The notes beneath the pieces are model-generated. The model did no database searches. It saw only the letters and a list, made by a program, of their open reading frames with translations, and had not been told where the DNA came from. This document shows positions 17,363 through 25,922 of a stretch of 64,000 nt of DNA, piece after piece. The DNA is from Clostridiales bacterium (GTDB lineage Bacteria; Bacillota; Clostridia; Christensenellales; Christensenellaceae): the NCBI GenBank assembly GCA_015056045.1, contig SVGZ01000008.1, positions 1 to 64,000 of the forward strand, written 5' to 3'. Position 1 is the first letter of the stretch. Each line of letters starts with the position of its first letter. Both the position numbers and the translations under genes were made by a program.

Positions 17363-17728
17363 TTATCCCTCTACTTTCGTGATCGATTCGAATTGGAGCC
17401 TGGATAAGGGCAGGCCGGTCTTTTCTGCAACGATGGCCATGACCATAGCTGCTTCGCGTTCTGTTGTGTTATATAAGAAGAGCTTGCCCTGCGGAACGAA
17501 TGTTTCCATTTCAGCGGGTGCGACTTCTGCTGCCAGTGTATCGGAGATCACTTCGATGCCGTTTTTACCGATCTCGAGGCGTGTCTTCGGTGCATAGACA
17601 GGCTGTGCCGGAGCTGCGGGCTGATCTGCGATCTTCTTTAATGCGCCGACTGCAACGGCTGCGATGATGATGACTGCCAGAAGCATTGCTGCAAATACAG
17701 CGAGGATGGCGATTTCAAAAACTGTCAT
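17363..17728 (-). CDS. Small membrane subunit of the decarboxylase pump (delta-like)
   Basis: A 121-residue protein with one N-terminal membrane helix (residues about 4-28, FEIAILAVFAAMLLAVIIIA) and a soluble, Pro-Ala-linked tail containing a small domain (KTRLEIGKNGIEVI...). Position between OadA and the biotin carrier, and the single helix, suggest an assembly subunit that ties the soluble parts to the membrane pump, like MmdD or OadG. Sequence identity to named subunits cannot be judged by eye. Confidence 0.7.
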   Translation of the reverse strand: MTVFEIAILAVFAAMLLAVIIIAAVAVGALKKIADQPAAPAQPVYAPKTRLEIGKNGIEVISDTLAAEVAPAEMETFVPQGKLFLYNTTEREAAMVMAIVAEKTGLPLSRLQFESITKVEG

Positions 17729-17740
17729 ACGGTTCCCTCC

Positions 17741-19123
17741 TTATTCAACTTCTTCGATAGAGTAGAAGGCTTTCTTTTCTTCTCTTGCCTTGCGGTCATT
17801 GAAGAACTTTTCAGCTACCTGCGGGAAGGAGATATAGCTCATGACGTCTTCATCGTTTCTTGCGACATCGCCGAGCTCTGCCTTTGTCTTTTCAAACTGC
17901 GGCTCGAGTGTATCTGCGAAACGGCCTTCGAGCGGTTTATCGCCCATGAGGACTTTTTCAACGAGTGCGCCGTCAACTTCGCCGGGTGCTCTGCCGTATT
18001 CACCGCGGAGGTAAGCTTTGACTTCCTTGGAAACGACTTTGTATCTTTCGCCTGCAAGAACGTTGGAAACTGCCTGCTGGCCAACCATCTGGCTCATAGG
18101 CGTTACGAGCGGAGGATAGCCAAGGTCTTTTCTGACGTTGGGTGTTTCAACGAGAACGTCTGCAAACTTATCCATAGCGTTCTGCTGTGTGAGCTGAGAG
18201 ATCAGGTTGGAAAGCATACCGCCGGGGATCTGATAGTTCAGAGCATCTGTATCTGTACCGAGGACGCGCGGGTTTAAGCCGCCTTCATTGAGGAACTTAT
18301 CGCGGATCGGTTTGAAGTGTGCGTTGATCTTGCGGAGTGTTTCCTTATCGAGGCCTGTGTCATAGCCCATTTCGGTGAAGACATATTCAAGCGTTTCTGT
18401 TGCCGCCTGGGATGTACCGCCGGAGAAGCAGGAGATTGCTGTATCGATGACGTCTGCACCGGCTTCAACAGCTTTGAGCAGTGTCATGAAAGCAAGACCT
18501 GTTGTGGAGTGGGTATGAACGATGATCGGCAGGCTGACGTTTTCCTTGAGTGCGGAAACAAGAGCATATGCTTCTTTCGGTGTCATGATGCCGGCCATAT
18601 CCTTGATGCAGATGGTGTTGACGCCCATCTTTTCCATGTCTTTGGCGAGCTTGATGTAGCTTTCGATGTTGTGGATCGGGCTGATCGTATAGCAGATCGC
18701 ACCCGAAGCGATAGCACCCTGCTTTAAGGTTTCGTCAACTGCAACTTCGATGTTGCGGACGTCGTTCAAAGCATCGAAGATACGGATGATATCCATACCG
18801 TTCTTAACAGCCAGCTCGATGAACTTGCGGACGACATCATCCGGATAGTGTTTGTATCCGAGGATGTTCTGGCCGCGGAGGAGCATCTGCAGCTTGGTGT
18901 TGGGCATAGCTTTTTTGATGTTGCGAAGTCTTTCCCACGGATCTTCGCTAAGGTATCTGAGGCAGGAGTCAAAGGTAGCACCGCCCCAGCATTCGCAGGA
19001 ATAATAACCCGCACTGTCGATCGTCTTGAGGATGGGCTCAAAAGCGCTGAAGGGAAGCCTTGTGGCGATCAGCGACTGATTGGCATCTCGCAGTACGGTC
19101 TCTGTAAATCCGACCTTTTTCAT
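17741..19123 (-). CDS. oadA: Carboxyltransferase alpha subunit, oxaloacetate decarboxylase / pyruvate carboxylase type
   Basis: A 460-residue TIM-barrel carboxyltransferase of the pyruvate carboxylase/OadA family. The signature TVLRDANQSL near the N-terminus, the active-site Lys in CIKDMAGI, and the metal-binding HTHSTTG are all present, followed by the conserved C-terminal helical domain (LGYPPLVTPMSQMVGQQAV). It moves CO2 from oxaloacetate to biotin, giving pyruvate. It lacks the C-terminal biotinyl domain, which is a separate gene here. It is the third gene in the operon, 9 nt after the small gamma-like subunit. Confidence 0.93.
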   Translation of the reverse strand: MKKVGFTETVLRDANQSLIATRLPFSAFEPILKTIDSAGYYSCECWGGATFDSCLRYLSEDPWERLRNIKKAMPNTKLQMLLRGQNILGYKHYPDDVVRKFIELAVKNGMDIIRIFDALNDVRNIEVAVDETLKQGAIASGAICYTISPIHNIESYIKLAKDMEKMGVNTICIKDMAGIMTPKEAYALVSALKENVSLPIIVHTHSTTGLAFMTLLKAVEAGADVIDTAISCFSGGTSQAATETLEYVFTEMGYDTGLDKETLRKINAHFKPIRDKFLNEGGLNPRVLGTDTDALNYQIPGGMLSNLISQLTQQNAMDKFADVLVETPNVRKDLGYPPLVTPMSQMVGQQAVSNVLAGERYKVVSKEVKAYLRGEYGRAPGEVDGALVEKVLMGDKPLEGRFADTLEPQFEKTKAELGDVARNDEDVMSYISFPQVAEKFFNDRKAREEKKAFYSIEEVE

Positions 19124-19132
19124 AGTGTCTCC

Positions 19133-19384
19133 TTAGTTTTTCTTTTCTTTCTTTGTGAATACTTTTACGCCGAGCATGAGGAGCTCTACACAACCCCAGA
19201 TAACGGCGACAACGCCGATAACGGTCAGCATACCTTCACCCATGAGGAGGAGAGATTCTGCAAAATCGATATAAAGAGGGTTTTTCAGCGCTTCATCGGT
19301 AGCAGCTTCTTCGGCAGCAAATACGGGTGTGCAGATGGTGAATACCATCATCAAGGCAAATAAAACAGCAAAAATCTTTTTCAT
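19133..19384 (-). CDS. oadG: Small membrane protein, OadG-like gamma subunit
   Basis: An 83-residue protein with a cleavable-looking signal (MKKIFAVLFALMMVFTICTPVFAAEE) and one further membrane helix (residues about 50-72, EGMLTVIGVVAVIWGCVELLML), ending in a Lys-rich tail. OadG subunits anchor the peripheral carboxyltransferase to OadB, and this position between oadB and oadA fits. The true gamma subunit usually has one helix and a Zn-binding tail; no such tail is seen, so the symbol is tentative. Confidence 0.7.
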   Translation of the reverse strand: MKKIFAVLFALMMVFTICTPVFAAEEAATDEALKNPLYIDFAESLLLMGEGMLTVIGVVAVIWGCVELLMLGVKVFTKKEKKN

Positions 19385-19389
19385 ATCTA

Positions 19390-20505
19390 TCAGCCTCCTG
19401 TTACGAGAGATACAACGAAGCTCATCAGCAGACCGCCTGCAATAACGGATGCGATCTGACCGGATACGTTGACAGCTGTTGCCTGCATGAGGATGAAGTT
19501 ATAGGGGTCTTCATCTCTTGCCATCTTATGGACAACGCGGGAAGACATCGGGAATGCAGAGATACCTGCAGCACCGATCATCGGGTTGAACTTGTTGTCT
19601 TTCTTGAGGAAGAGATTGATGAGCTTGGCAAAGAGTACACCGCCGACTGTATCGAAGATGAAGCCGACAAGACCGAGGCCGAGGATGAGAAGTGTTTCCC
19701 ACTTGAGGAAGCTTTCAGCCTGCATCTGGAAAGCAACGGTGATGCCGAGGAAGATCGTGATAATATTGGCAAGAGGACCCTGTGCTGTTTCGGAAAGGTT
19801 GCGCAGAACACCGCATTCACGGAGCAGGTTGCCGAACATCAGGAAGCCGACAAGTGCAACGGACATCGGGGCAACGAAGCCTGCAATAGCGGTAACAACG
19901 ACCGGGAAGAGGATCTTGACGATCTGCGGAACTTCACGCTGTGTATAGGCCATGCGGATCTTTCTTTCTGCTTTTGTGGTCATGAGCTTGATGATCGGCG
20001 GCTGAATAACCGGAACAAGCGCCATATAGGAATAGGCAGCTACCATGATCGCGCCGAGATACTGCGAATGAAGCGTATTGGCAACGAAGATGGATGTCGG
20101 GCCGTCTGCAGCGGCGATGATGCCGATGGAGGCTGCATCCTGAATGGAGAAGCCAAGGAGAACAGCGATGCAGAGCGTGAAATAGATACCGAACTGTGCA
20201 GCACCGCCGAAAAGGAGCATTTTCGGGTTGGAAAGGAGCGGACCGAAGTCGATCATAGCACCGATGCCGATGAAGAGAATGAGCGGGAAAAGCTCGTTGG
20301 CAATGCCGGCGTTATAGAGCGTTTCGATCGTTTCGATTGCGCCGCTGTTGGGCAGGTTGACGAGGACGACACCAAAGCCCATAGGCAGGAGCAGCGAAGG
20401 CTCCATCTCTTTTTTGATGGCAAGATACATGAGGACAGCGCCGACGAGGATCATGACGGCCTGCTGCCATGTAAATGCCGCAAAGTTACTAAAAATAGTT
20501 TCCAT
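19390..20505 (-). CDS. oadB: Na+-translocating decarboxylase beta subunit
   Basis: A 371-residue polytopic membrane protein of the OadB/MmdB/GcdB family, with about nine to eleven hydrophobic helices. It decarboxylates carboxybiotin and uses the energy to export Na+. Family segments are clear: LLFIGIGAMIDFGPLL, GIIAAADGPTSIFVANTL (the conserved Asp in ADGP) and NPMIGAAGISAFPMSSRVV. The start at 20505 (METIFSNF) is preferred over a GTG at 20541 because only it begins the conserved part; AGGAGG lies 13 nt upstream, a little far. It is the first gene of the operon. Confidence 0.93.
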   Translation of the reverse strand: METIFSNFAAFTWQQAVMILVGAVLMYLAIKKEMEPSLLLPMGFGVVLVNLPNSGAIETIETLYNAGIANELFPLILFIGIGAMIDFGPLLSNPKMLLFGGAAQFGIYFTLCIAVLLGFSIQDAASIGIIAAADGPTSIFVANTLHSQYLGAIMVAAYSYMALVPVIQPPIIKLMTTKAERKIRMAYTQREVPQIVKILFPVVVTAIAGFVAPMSVALVGFLMFGNLLRECGVLRNLSETAQGPLANIITIFLGITVAFQMQAESFLKWETLLILGLGLVGFIFDTVGGVLFAKLINLFLKKDNKFNPMIGAAGISAFPMSSRVVHKMARDEDPYNFILMQATAVNVSGQIASVIAGGLLMSFVVSLVTGG

Positions 20506-20797
20506 GGAATTTCTTCCACCTCCTGTTATTATACGGAACACAAAACTTTTGTACCGTTTTTAAACAATTTTGAAACTTTCACCTCTGAAAAATTGCAAAA
20601 TTCACCCCAAAACCTGTTTTTGGCCGCAAAAAAGAGAACCCCGAAAAAAACCATCCTTCATGGCGATCCAGACGGGCAAAGAAAACTTTCATTTTTGCCT
20701 GCGTGTATAAAGAAGTAAGGGCGTTTTATTGCAAAAAGCCTGCATTTGGGGGGCTTTCAGGAGATAAAATGCCTGTGAGCAGAAATCCTACCCACTA
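20506..20797 (-). promoter_or_regulatory. Long leader of the decarboxylase operon
   Basis: About 290 nt lie between the predicted transcription start and oadB, with no open frame supported. It contains a terminator-like hairpin (AAAGCC at 20735-20740 with GGCTTT at 20752-20757, followed by more T residues on the minus strand). I could not match it to a known riboswitch. Confidence 0.5.
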
Positions 20798-20803
20798 TAC
20801 TTT

Positions 20804-20831
20804 ATTATAAATAGAACGGTTTTTTTGTCAA
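20804..20831 (-). promoter_or_regulatory. Strong promoter of the decarboxylase operon
   Basis: Minus-strand TTGACA (20826-20831) and TATAAT (20804-20809) are both perfect consensus boxes, 16 nt apart. Confidence 0.8.
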
Positions 20832-20967
20832 CCATATTTATGAAAAAAGACGTTTTCCGAAGTTAAATGTATGTAAAATGAAAGAATAACTGCATAATCG
20901 GGGAATTATGCAGGAAAATCAGAATACGCTTGCTTGTGCCGAAAATGTAAAATATGCTCCGGGCGAA

Positions 20968-20996
20968 TTGTTTTATCGGTGATATGCGGCTATAAT
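20968..20996 (+). promoter_or_regulatory. Promoter of the CotH-like lipoprotein gene
   Basis: TTGTTT (20968-20973) and TATAAT (20991-20996) are 17 nt apart, about 33 nt before the start codon at 21029. Confidence 0.75.
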
Positions 20997-21028
20997 ATAA
21001 TAGGAAAAGAATGGAGGAGTGTTTTTAT

Positions 21029-23953
21029 ATGAAGAAAACTCTTTTGAAATATATCGCAGGCGCAGCGGCGGTTTTATCGCTCTTTATGCTTGGCGGCTGC
21101 AAAAAAGATGAAGCACCGAAGGCAAAGGCAGGCGAGATCGTCATCAACGAAGTCGTTTCTTCCAACAGCTTTGCACATACCGCAGAGGATGGCTCTTCGC
21201 CTGATTATGTCGAGATCAAAAATATTTCGGATCATGCGATCAATTTAGAGGGATGCGGTCTTTCGGATAATATCAAAAAGCCCTATAAATTCAGGTTCCC
21301 CGAAAAAGTTATCGGTGCAGGCGAATGTATGCTCATCTATTGTACGGGAACGGAAGACACCACAGCGGCAGACGGCATTTTCCGCACGGCATATAAGCTT
21401 TCTTCTTCGGGTGAAGCGGTCTATTTCTCCACACCTGGCAGTGCAGATGCCGAAATGGCAAATGTTCCCTACCTTGATACGGATATGAGCTGGGGAAGAA
21501 CCGAAGACGGCAGCTATGAATATTTTAAAAAAGCAACACCCGGCAGAGATAACGAAGGCGAACACAACAGCGACGGCGTTTTTGAAACGGCACAGGCTTC
21601 CCTCATTATTAATGAATATATGATGGAAAATGATTACTCTGCAGCGGATTCCTTTGGCGAAAGGGAAAGCTGGGTAGAGATCCGCAATATCGGCAGCGAA
21701 TCTGCTTCTCTTCTTGGCTATGGACTTTCCGACGATATGGGCAATGCAGGAAAATGGGTATTCCCCGATGTTTCCGTCGGTGCAGGCGAAACGATCTTGG
21801 TCTGGCTTTCGGGCAAGGATACCGTCACCGAAACAGGTGAAATTCACGCAAGCTTCTCCCTTTCCGCAGATGATAATGCGCTCGTCTTATCGCAGGAACA
21901 GGGCATGGCGATCGACACCGTAACGCTTCCCGAATGCAACGACGGCAAATACAGCGTCGGCAGAGCGGTAAACGATACCAAACTCTGGCTCTATTTCCCG
22001 ATTCCGACACCGGGTTCAGCAAACAATACGCCCGGTTTTGCCTCGCTTGAAAATGCACAGGGCTACCTTCCCGATGTGTATATCAGCGAAGTCAAATCCA
22101 CGACCGAAGAAGGAACGGATTGGATCGAGCTGCACAACAAGAGCAAAAACAATATCGACCTTTCGGGCTATGCGCTTTCGGATTCGGCAAACGATCTTTC
22201 CAAATATAAACTGGATGGAAAGTCGATCGGCGCAGGGCAGTATATGGTCATCGAACTGGATGAAGATATCGGTTTTTCCCTTTCCGCGGCAACGGAAAAC
22301 ATTCTCCTTACAGATCAGAACGGCAGCGTTATCGACGTGATGTCTTCGGGCAAACAGAGTATTGCCGTTTCCACAGGCAGACTTGGCAGTGCTGAAAGAC
22401 TCTTCTTTGGAACTGCGACAAAAGGCGCAGCCAACTCCGAAGATGTCTACCGCGGCTATGCAAAAGCACCGGTATTCTCCAAAATCGGCGGCTATACCGA
22501 TGCCGGTACATCGATCGCACTTTCCGCAGGCGCAAACGAAACCATCTATTACACAACAGACGGCTCCAAGCCCGACCATACAAGCACAAAATATACAGGC
22601 CCGATCACGGTCGATGATTTCTCCTGCATCCGTGCGATCAGCTATGCAGAGGGAAAATTGCCGAGCGAAGTTGTCACGGAAAATTACATCGTCGGCGTAA
22701 CGCATGAGATCCCGATCGTCTGCGTCGATATGGATCCCGAAGATTTTAACGGCAACTCCCGCGGCATTTATGCAAAAGGCGATGGCTATTATCAGGATGA
22801 TGGCGACGGCGTCGATTATACGCACAGCAAAGCGAACTATTGGCAGGATTGGGAACGTGAAATGAACTTCAGCTTCTATGAAGCGGACGGAACAAAAGGC
22901 GTTTCTTTCGATGCTGGTATCCGCATTTTCGGTCAATATTCGCGCGAACTTGATCAAAAGAGCTTCTCTGTACATTTAAGGGGCGATTACGGACAGAAAT
23001 ATGTCACCTATCCCTTCTTCCGCGACAGCGAGATCACGACGTTCAAGAGTTTCCTTCTGCGCAGTTCCGGTCAGGATTGGGGAAAGACAAAAATCCTCGA
23101 TGCTCTCTGCGCGCAGGTCATCAAAGATTGCACCAATGTCGATATGATGGAATACAGACCCTGCGTTCTCTATGTCAACGGCGAATATTGGGGCATTTAC
23201 AACATCCGTGAAAAGGAAAATGAAAACTATATCGAATCGCATTACGGCGATGACGGTGCGAAAAAAGGCAATATCGACATCATCAAAGGCGACCGCATCC
23301 TGCAGGCAGGCAGCCGCGACGACTGGATGGAGCTGAGAAAATATGTTGATCAGCGCCTCCCGAAATACGGCAGAGCAAACCAGATCAACCGTGAAGATGT
23401 CATGGAAAAGATCGAAAGCCAGGTCGATATCGACAGCCTCATCGACTGGATCTGTATCGAGGCGTATTTCGGCAATACCGATACGGGCAACATCCGCCAA
23501 TACCGCTATAACGGCGGAAAGTGGCGCTGGATGCTGATGGATATGGACTGGGCATTGCAGAACGGCTCCGAGTATTCCAATTATCTTGGCGAACTCATGA
23601 CAAACGACGGGCATGGTTCGGGCAATATGTTCTGGACGCATCTGCACATGATGCTCTATTATAACGATACATGGCGTGCAAAATTCATCAACCGCTATGC
23701 TTACCTTCTGAACAATGTGTTCGATACGGAAAGAGTCTGCTCGCTGATCGATGCCATGGCAGCAGAAATTCGCCCGGAAATGGAACGCAACTGTGAGCGT
23801 TGGGGTAAGCCCGAAAGCCTTGAAAAATGGGAAGAAAACATTGAGAATATGAAGAAATCCGCAGAGATCCGCCGTTCGCAGGCGGTAAAGGAACTCAAAA
23901 AAGTCTTCGGACTTTCCGATTCCAAGATCAAGGATCTCTTCCCGAACGGATAA
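21029..23953 (+). CDS. CotH-kinase lipoprotein with three lamin-tail domains
   Basis: A 974-residue surface lipoprotein. The signal peptide ends in a clear lipobox (LGGC). Three lamin-tail (LTD) domains follow, each starting with an (I)INE or ISE strand and ending near GxxLSD (residues about 30-150, 190-320, 345-460). Next is a chitobiase-type Fn3-like domain (ETIYYTTDGSKPDHTS), then a CotH kinase domain (about 560-960) with the acidic motif LMDMDWAL at D838/D840. CotH proteins phosphorylate spore-coat proteins, but LTD-CotH fusions are common in gut bacteria and their targets are unknown. GGAGG lies upstream of the ATG at 21029. The GH43-like gene starts 12 nt later, so both act together, probably at the cell surface. 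Confidence 0.88.
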   Translation: MKKTLLKYIAGAAAVLSLFMLGGCKKDEAPKAKAGEIVINEVVSSNSFAHTAEDGSSPDYVEIKNISDHAINLEGCGLSDNIKKPYKFRFPEKVIGAGECMLIYCTGTEDTTAADGIFRTAYKLSSSGEAVYFSTPGSADAEMANVPYLDTDMSWGRTEDGSYEYFKKATPGRDNEGEHNSDGVFETAQASLIINEYMMENDYSAADSFGERESWVEIRNIGSESASLLGYGLSDDMGNAGKWVFPDVSVGAGETILVWLSGKDTVTETGEIHASFSLSADDNALVLSQEQGMAIDTVTLPECNDGKYSVGRAVNDTKLWLYFPIPTPGSANNTPGFASLENAQGYLPDVYISEVKSTTEEGTDWIELHNKSKNNIDLSGYALSDSANDLSKYKLDGKSIGAGQYMVIELDEDIGFSLSAATENILLTDQNGSVIDVMSSGKQSIAVSTGRLGSAERLFFGTATKGAANSEDVYRGYAKAPVFSKIGGYTDAGTSIALSAGANETIYYTTDGSKPDHTSTKYTGPITVDDFSCIRAISYAEGKLPSEVVTENYIVGVTHEIPIVCVDMDPEDFNGNSRGIYAKGDGYYQDDGDGVDYTHSKANYWQDWEREMNFSFYEADGTKGVSFDAGIRIFGQYSRELDQKSFSVHLRGDYGQKYVTYPFFRDSEITTFKSFLLRSSGQDWGKTKILDALCAQVIKDCTNVDMMEYRPCVLYVNGEYWGIYNIREKENENYIESHYGDDGAKKGNIDIIKGDRILQAGSRDDWMELRKYVDQRLPKYGRANQINREDVMEKIESQVDIDSLIDWICIEAYFGNTDTGNIRQYRYNGGKWRWMLMDMDWALQNGSEYSNYLGELMTNDGHGSGNMFWTHLHMMLYYNDTWRAKFINRYAYLLNNVFDTERVCSLIDAMAAEIRPEMERNCERWGKPESLEKWEENIENMKKSAEIRRSQAVKELKKVFGLSDSKIKDLFPNG

Positions 23954-23965
23954 AAGGAGAAGCTC

Positions 23966-25192
23966 ATGAAAACGAATCCCATCATCCCCAAAAAAGGCAT
24001 TTGTGACCCGCATATCCATATTTTTGGCGGCAAAGCCTATCTTTATGCAAGCAGCGACCGCTCCATCGATAACACAACATGGACGATGGACGATTGGGTC
24101 ATCTGGTCTTCGGAAGATCTGATCCATTGGGAATTTGAATCTTCTTTCAAGCCGGAAGACAGCTATATCGGCGAATGCGATGCCTGCTGGGCAGTGGATG
24201 CAGCCGAAAAGAACGGAAAATACTATTATTATTTTTCCAATAAAAACATCGATACCGGTGTTGCCGTTTCGGAAAATCCCGGTGGTCCTTTCAGGGATGC
24301 TTTGGGAAAGCCGCTTTTGCCGCAGGATCTGACGCCTTCTTGTCAGTATGACCCGACGGTTTTTACGGATGATGACGGAATTTCCTATATCATCTGGGGT
24401 TTGCCCGATGGCGATGGCTATTATATTGCCAAACTGAATGAAGATATGATCTCTCTTGCCGAAGAACCGAAGCGGATACTCTTAGACGGTGGCGCTGCAC
24501 GGGATGATAAAAACTTTGTTCATAAGAAAAATGGAAAGTATTATTTATCCTGGGCATCGAAATATGCTGTTTCCGAAAGCGTTTACGGGCCTTATACAAC
24601 AATGGGAAACCTCCGCCTTTCGGATGATCACGGTTCGTTTTTCTCTTTCAAAGGACAGGATTTCAACGCCTTTACGATCTTTGAACCGACAAAATATTTC
24701 CGCTCCACAGGCCTTTGCTATGTCCATTACCGCAAAAACGGCGAAATGGAAGCAGATCCGCTGATTGCCGAATACGGCGTCGGGCATTACGATGCAAACT
24801 GGAATAACCTGCAGGCAGTCTGGTTTATGGAATGCGAAAATGCAGAGAAGACCGAAAATATCTGGGGCGGATTTGACGTCTGCAATATCTCGGAAAAGAC
24901 ACGCCTCTATTACCCGAATATTGAAAATATTGCAGGGAAAAAGCGGCTCTATTTTGAGGCTGCTTCGCTCAATGAAACGGATTCTGTGATCGAAGTCTGG
25001 GATCGTAAAGCGGAAAAAATGATCGGCAGCTGCAAAGTCACAAAAACTATGGGTTATGACCACATGGGCTATGAACCTTTCTTCTGCGAACTTGATCTTT
25101 CGGGTGTTGGGGATAAGCTCATGATGGAGCTGCGCTTCCGCGGAAATGGCAGCGAGCTTATGCGGCTCAAAACACTGCATTTTTATGAATAA
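23966..25192 (+). CDS. GH43-like glycoside hydrolase with C-terminal carbohydrate-binding-like domain
   Basis: A 408-residue five-bladed beta-propeller enzyme of the GH43 type; no signal peptide is visible, so it is probably cytoplasmic. The expected catalytic Asp (CDPHIH, D14) and the pKa-tuning Asp (YDPTVF, D129) are present. At the place of the general-acid Glu (normally E just before a W/F..K.NGKYYL segment) there is D181 (RDDKNFVHKKNGKYYLS). The residues after about 300 form a CBM6-like sandwich. GH43 enzymes release arabinose or xylose from plant sugars. Because the acid residue is changed, either activity is altered or the alignment is shifted. It is coupled to the CotH gene and has its own ribosome site (AAGGAG). 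Confidence 0.8.
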   Translation: MKTNPIIPKKGICDPHIHIFGGKAYLYASSDRSIDNTTWTMDDWVIWSSEDLIHWEFESSFKPEDSYIGECDACWAVDAAEKNGKYYYYFSNKNIDTGVAVSENPGGPFRDALGKPLLPQDLTPSCQYDPTVFTDDDGISYIIWGLPDGDGYYIAKLNEDMISLAEEPKRILLDGGAARDDKNFVHKKNGKYYLSWASKYAVSESVYGPYTTMGNLRLSDDHGSFFSFKGQDFNAFTIFEPTKYFRSTGLCYVHYRKNGEMEADPLIAEYGVGHYDANWNNLQAVWFMECENAEKTENIWGGFDVCNISEKTRLYYPNIENIAGKKRLYFEAASLNETDSVIEVWDRKAEKMIGSCKVTKTMGYDHMGYEPFFCELDLSGVGDKLMMELRFRGNGSELMRLKTLHFYE

Positions 25193-25194
25193 TA

Positions 25195-25221
25195 AAAAGC
25201 TCTCCGAAATGGAGAGCTTTT
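25195..25221. terminator. Bidirectional intrinsic terminator
   Basis: An 11-bp stem AAAAGCTCTCC (25195-25205 with 25211-25221, loop GAAAT) lies between the convergent GH43-like (+) and TetR (-) genes. The same hairpin core recurs at 26967. Confidence 0.9.
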
Positions 25222-25222
25222 C

Positions 25223-25768
25223 TTATCGCTTTTTTGCGCAGACTTCCATGAAATAGGCAGCGGTTTCTTCCGGAGTTTCCGGGTTTTCCTTATGCAGCCA
25301 CCATTTGACGGTTTCGGCAAAGCTGCCGGCAAGATGATGGAGGAGGTAATCTTTTGGCACATCTGCAGAAAATTCCCCGAGATAGAGCGAAAATAATTCG
25401 CAGAGATAGCCCTTGAAATAGCCCATGAAAAGCTCGCCGCTTTCGCCGGAAAGGAAAATGTATTCCTTATTTTCACGGAGATGATAGAGGATATGCCCGA
25501 GCTTCAGCTCAAGGTCGCTGCTTCCGCCGGAATAATCGTGGTCCGCTTCCTGTGTCAGTTTTTCTGCAAAAATATGGTGAAACATATCGCTGCACATCGT
25601 CTGTAAAAGCGCATCTTTCGTTTCAAAATGGGCATAAAAAGTGCTTCTGCCGACGTTTGCTTCGTCGATGATCTCCTGCACGGTGATGCTTTCATAGCGT
25701 TTTTTATTGAGCAGATGTCTGAAAGCCTGAAAGATCGCTTCTCTTGTTTTTTTCTGTCTTCTGTCCAT
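25223..25768 (-). CDS. TetR-family transcriptional regulator
   Basis: A 181-residue repressor. The N-terminal HTH is typical (TREAIFQAFRHLL, ITVQEIIDEANVGRSTFYAHF), with a helical ligand-binding C-terminal domain. It is divergent from the EamA transporter gene with 154 nt between them, a classical repressor-target arrangement. Two copies of an AAAATGTTyCGTA sequence in the gap are operator candidates. The ligand is unknown. Confidence 0.9.
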   Translation of the reverse strand: MDRRQKKTREAIFQAFRHLLNKKRYESITVQEIIDEANVGRSTFYAHFETKDALLQTMCSDMFHHIFAEKLTQEADHDYSGGSSDLELKLGHILYHLRENKEYIFLSGESGELFMGYFKGYLCELFSLYLGEFSADVPKDYLLHHLAGSFAETVKWWLHKENPETPEETAAYFMEVCAKKR

Positions 25769-25790
25769 TTTTTATAAAACAAATCTCCCC

Positions 25791-25887
25791 AAAATGTTCC
25801 GTAACATACATTCGGCGTTTTTTGCATATTCTTTTTGCAGAGCCGTTTTGATAAAATAAATACCGAATAAAATGTTTCGTATCGTAC
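25791..25887. promoter_or_regulatory. Two repeated operator-like sites between TetR and EamA genes
   Basis: AAAATGTTCCGTAACATAC (25791-25809) and AAAATGTTTCGTATCGTAC (25869-25887) match at 16 of 19 positions. Each holds an inverted GTA-N3-TAC core. One is close to each gene start, as expected for a divergent repressor. Confidence 0.55.
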
Positions 25888-25922
25888 TGATTGTATGATG
25901 AAAACGGAGGAATTGCAAGACA

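Noticed and set aside
20506-20547. TATAAT close to oadB as its promoter, and a GTG start at 20541
   Set aside because: No -35 box at a useful distance, and the transcript would be almost without a leader; the strong promoter at 20804 is better. Family alignment supports the start at 20505.
22016-24127. Long minus-strand open frames opposite the CotH-like gene
   Set aside because: Mirror effect of the real gene's codon use; Cys- and Ile-rich products without a domain or start signal.
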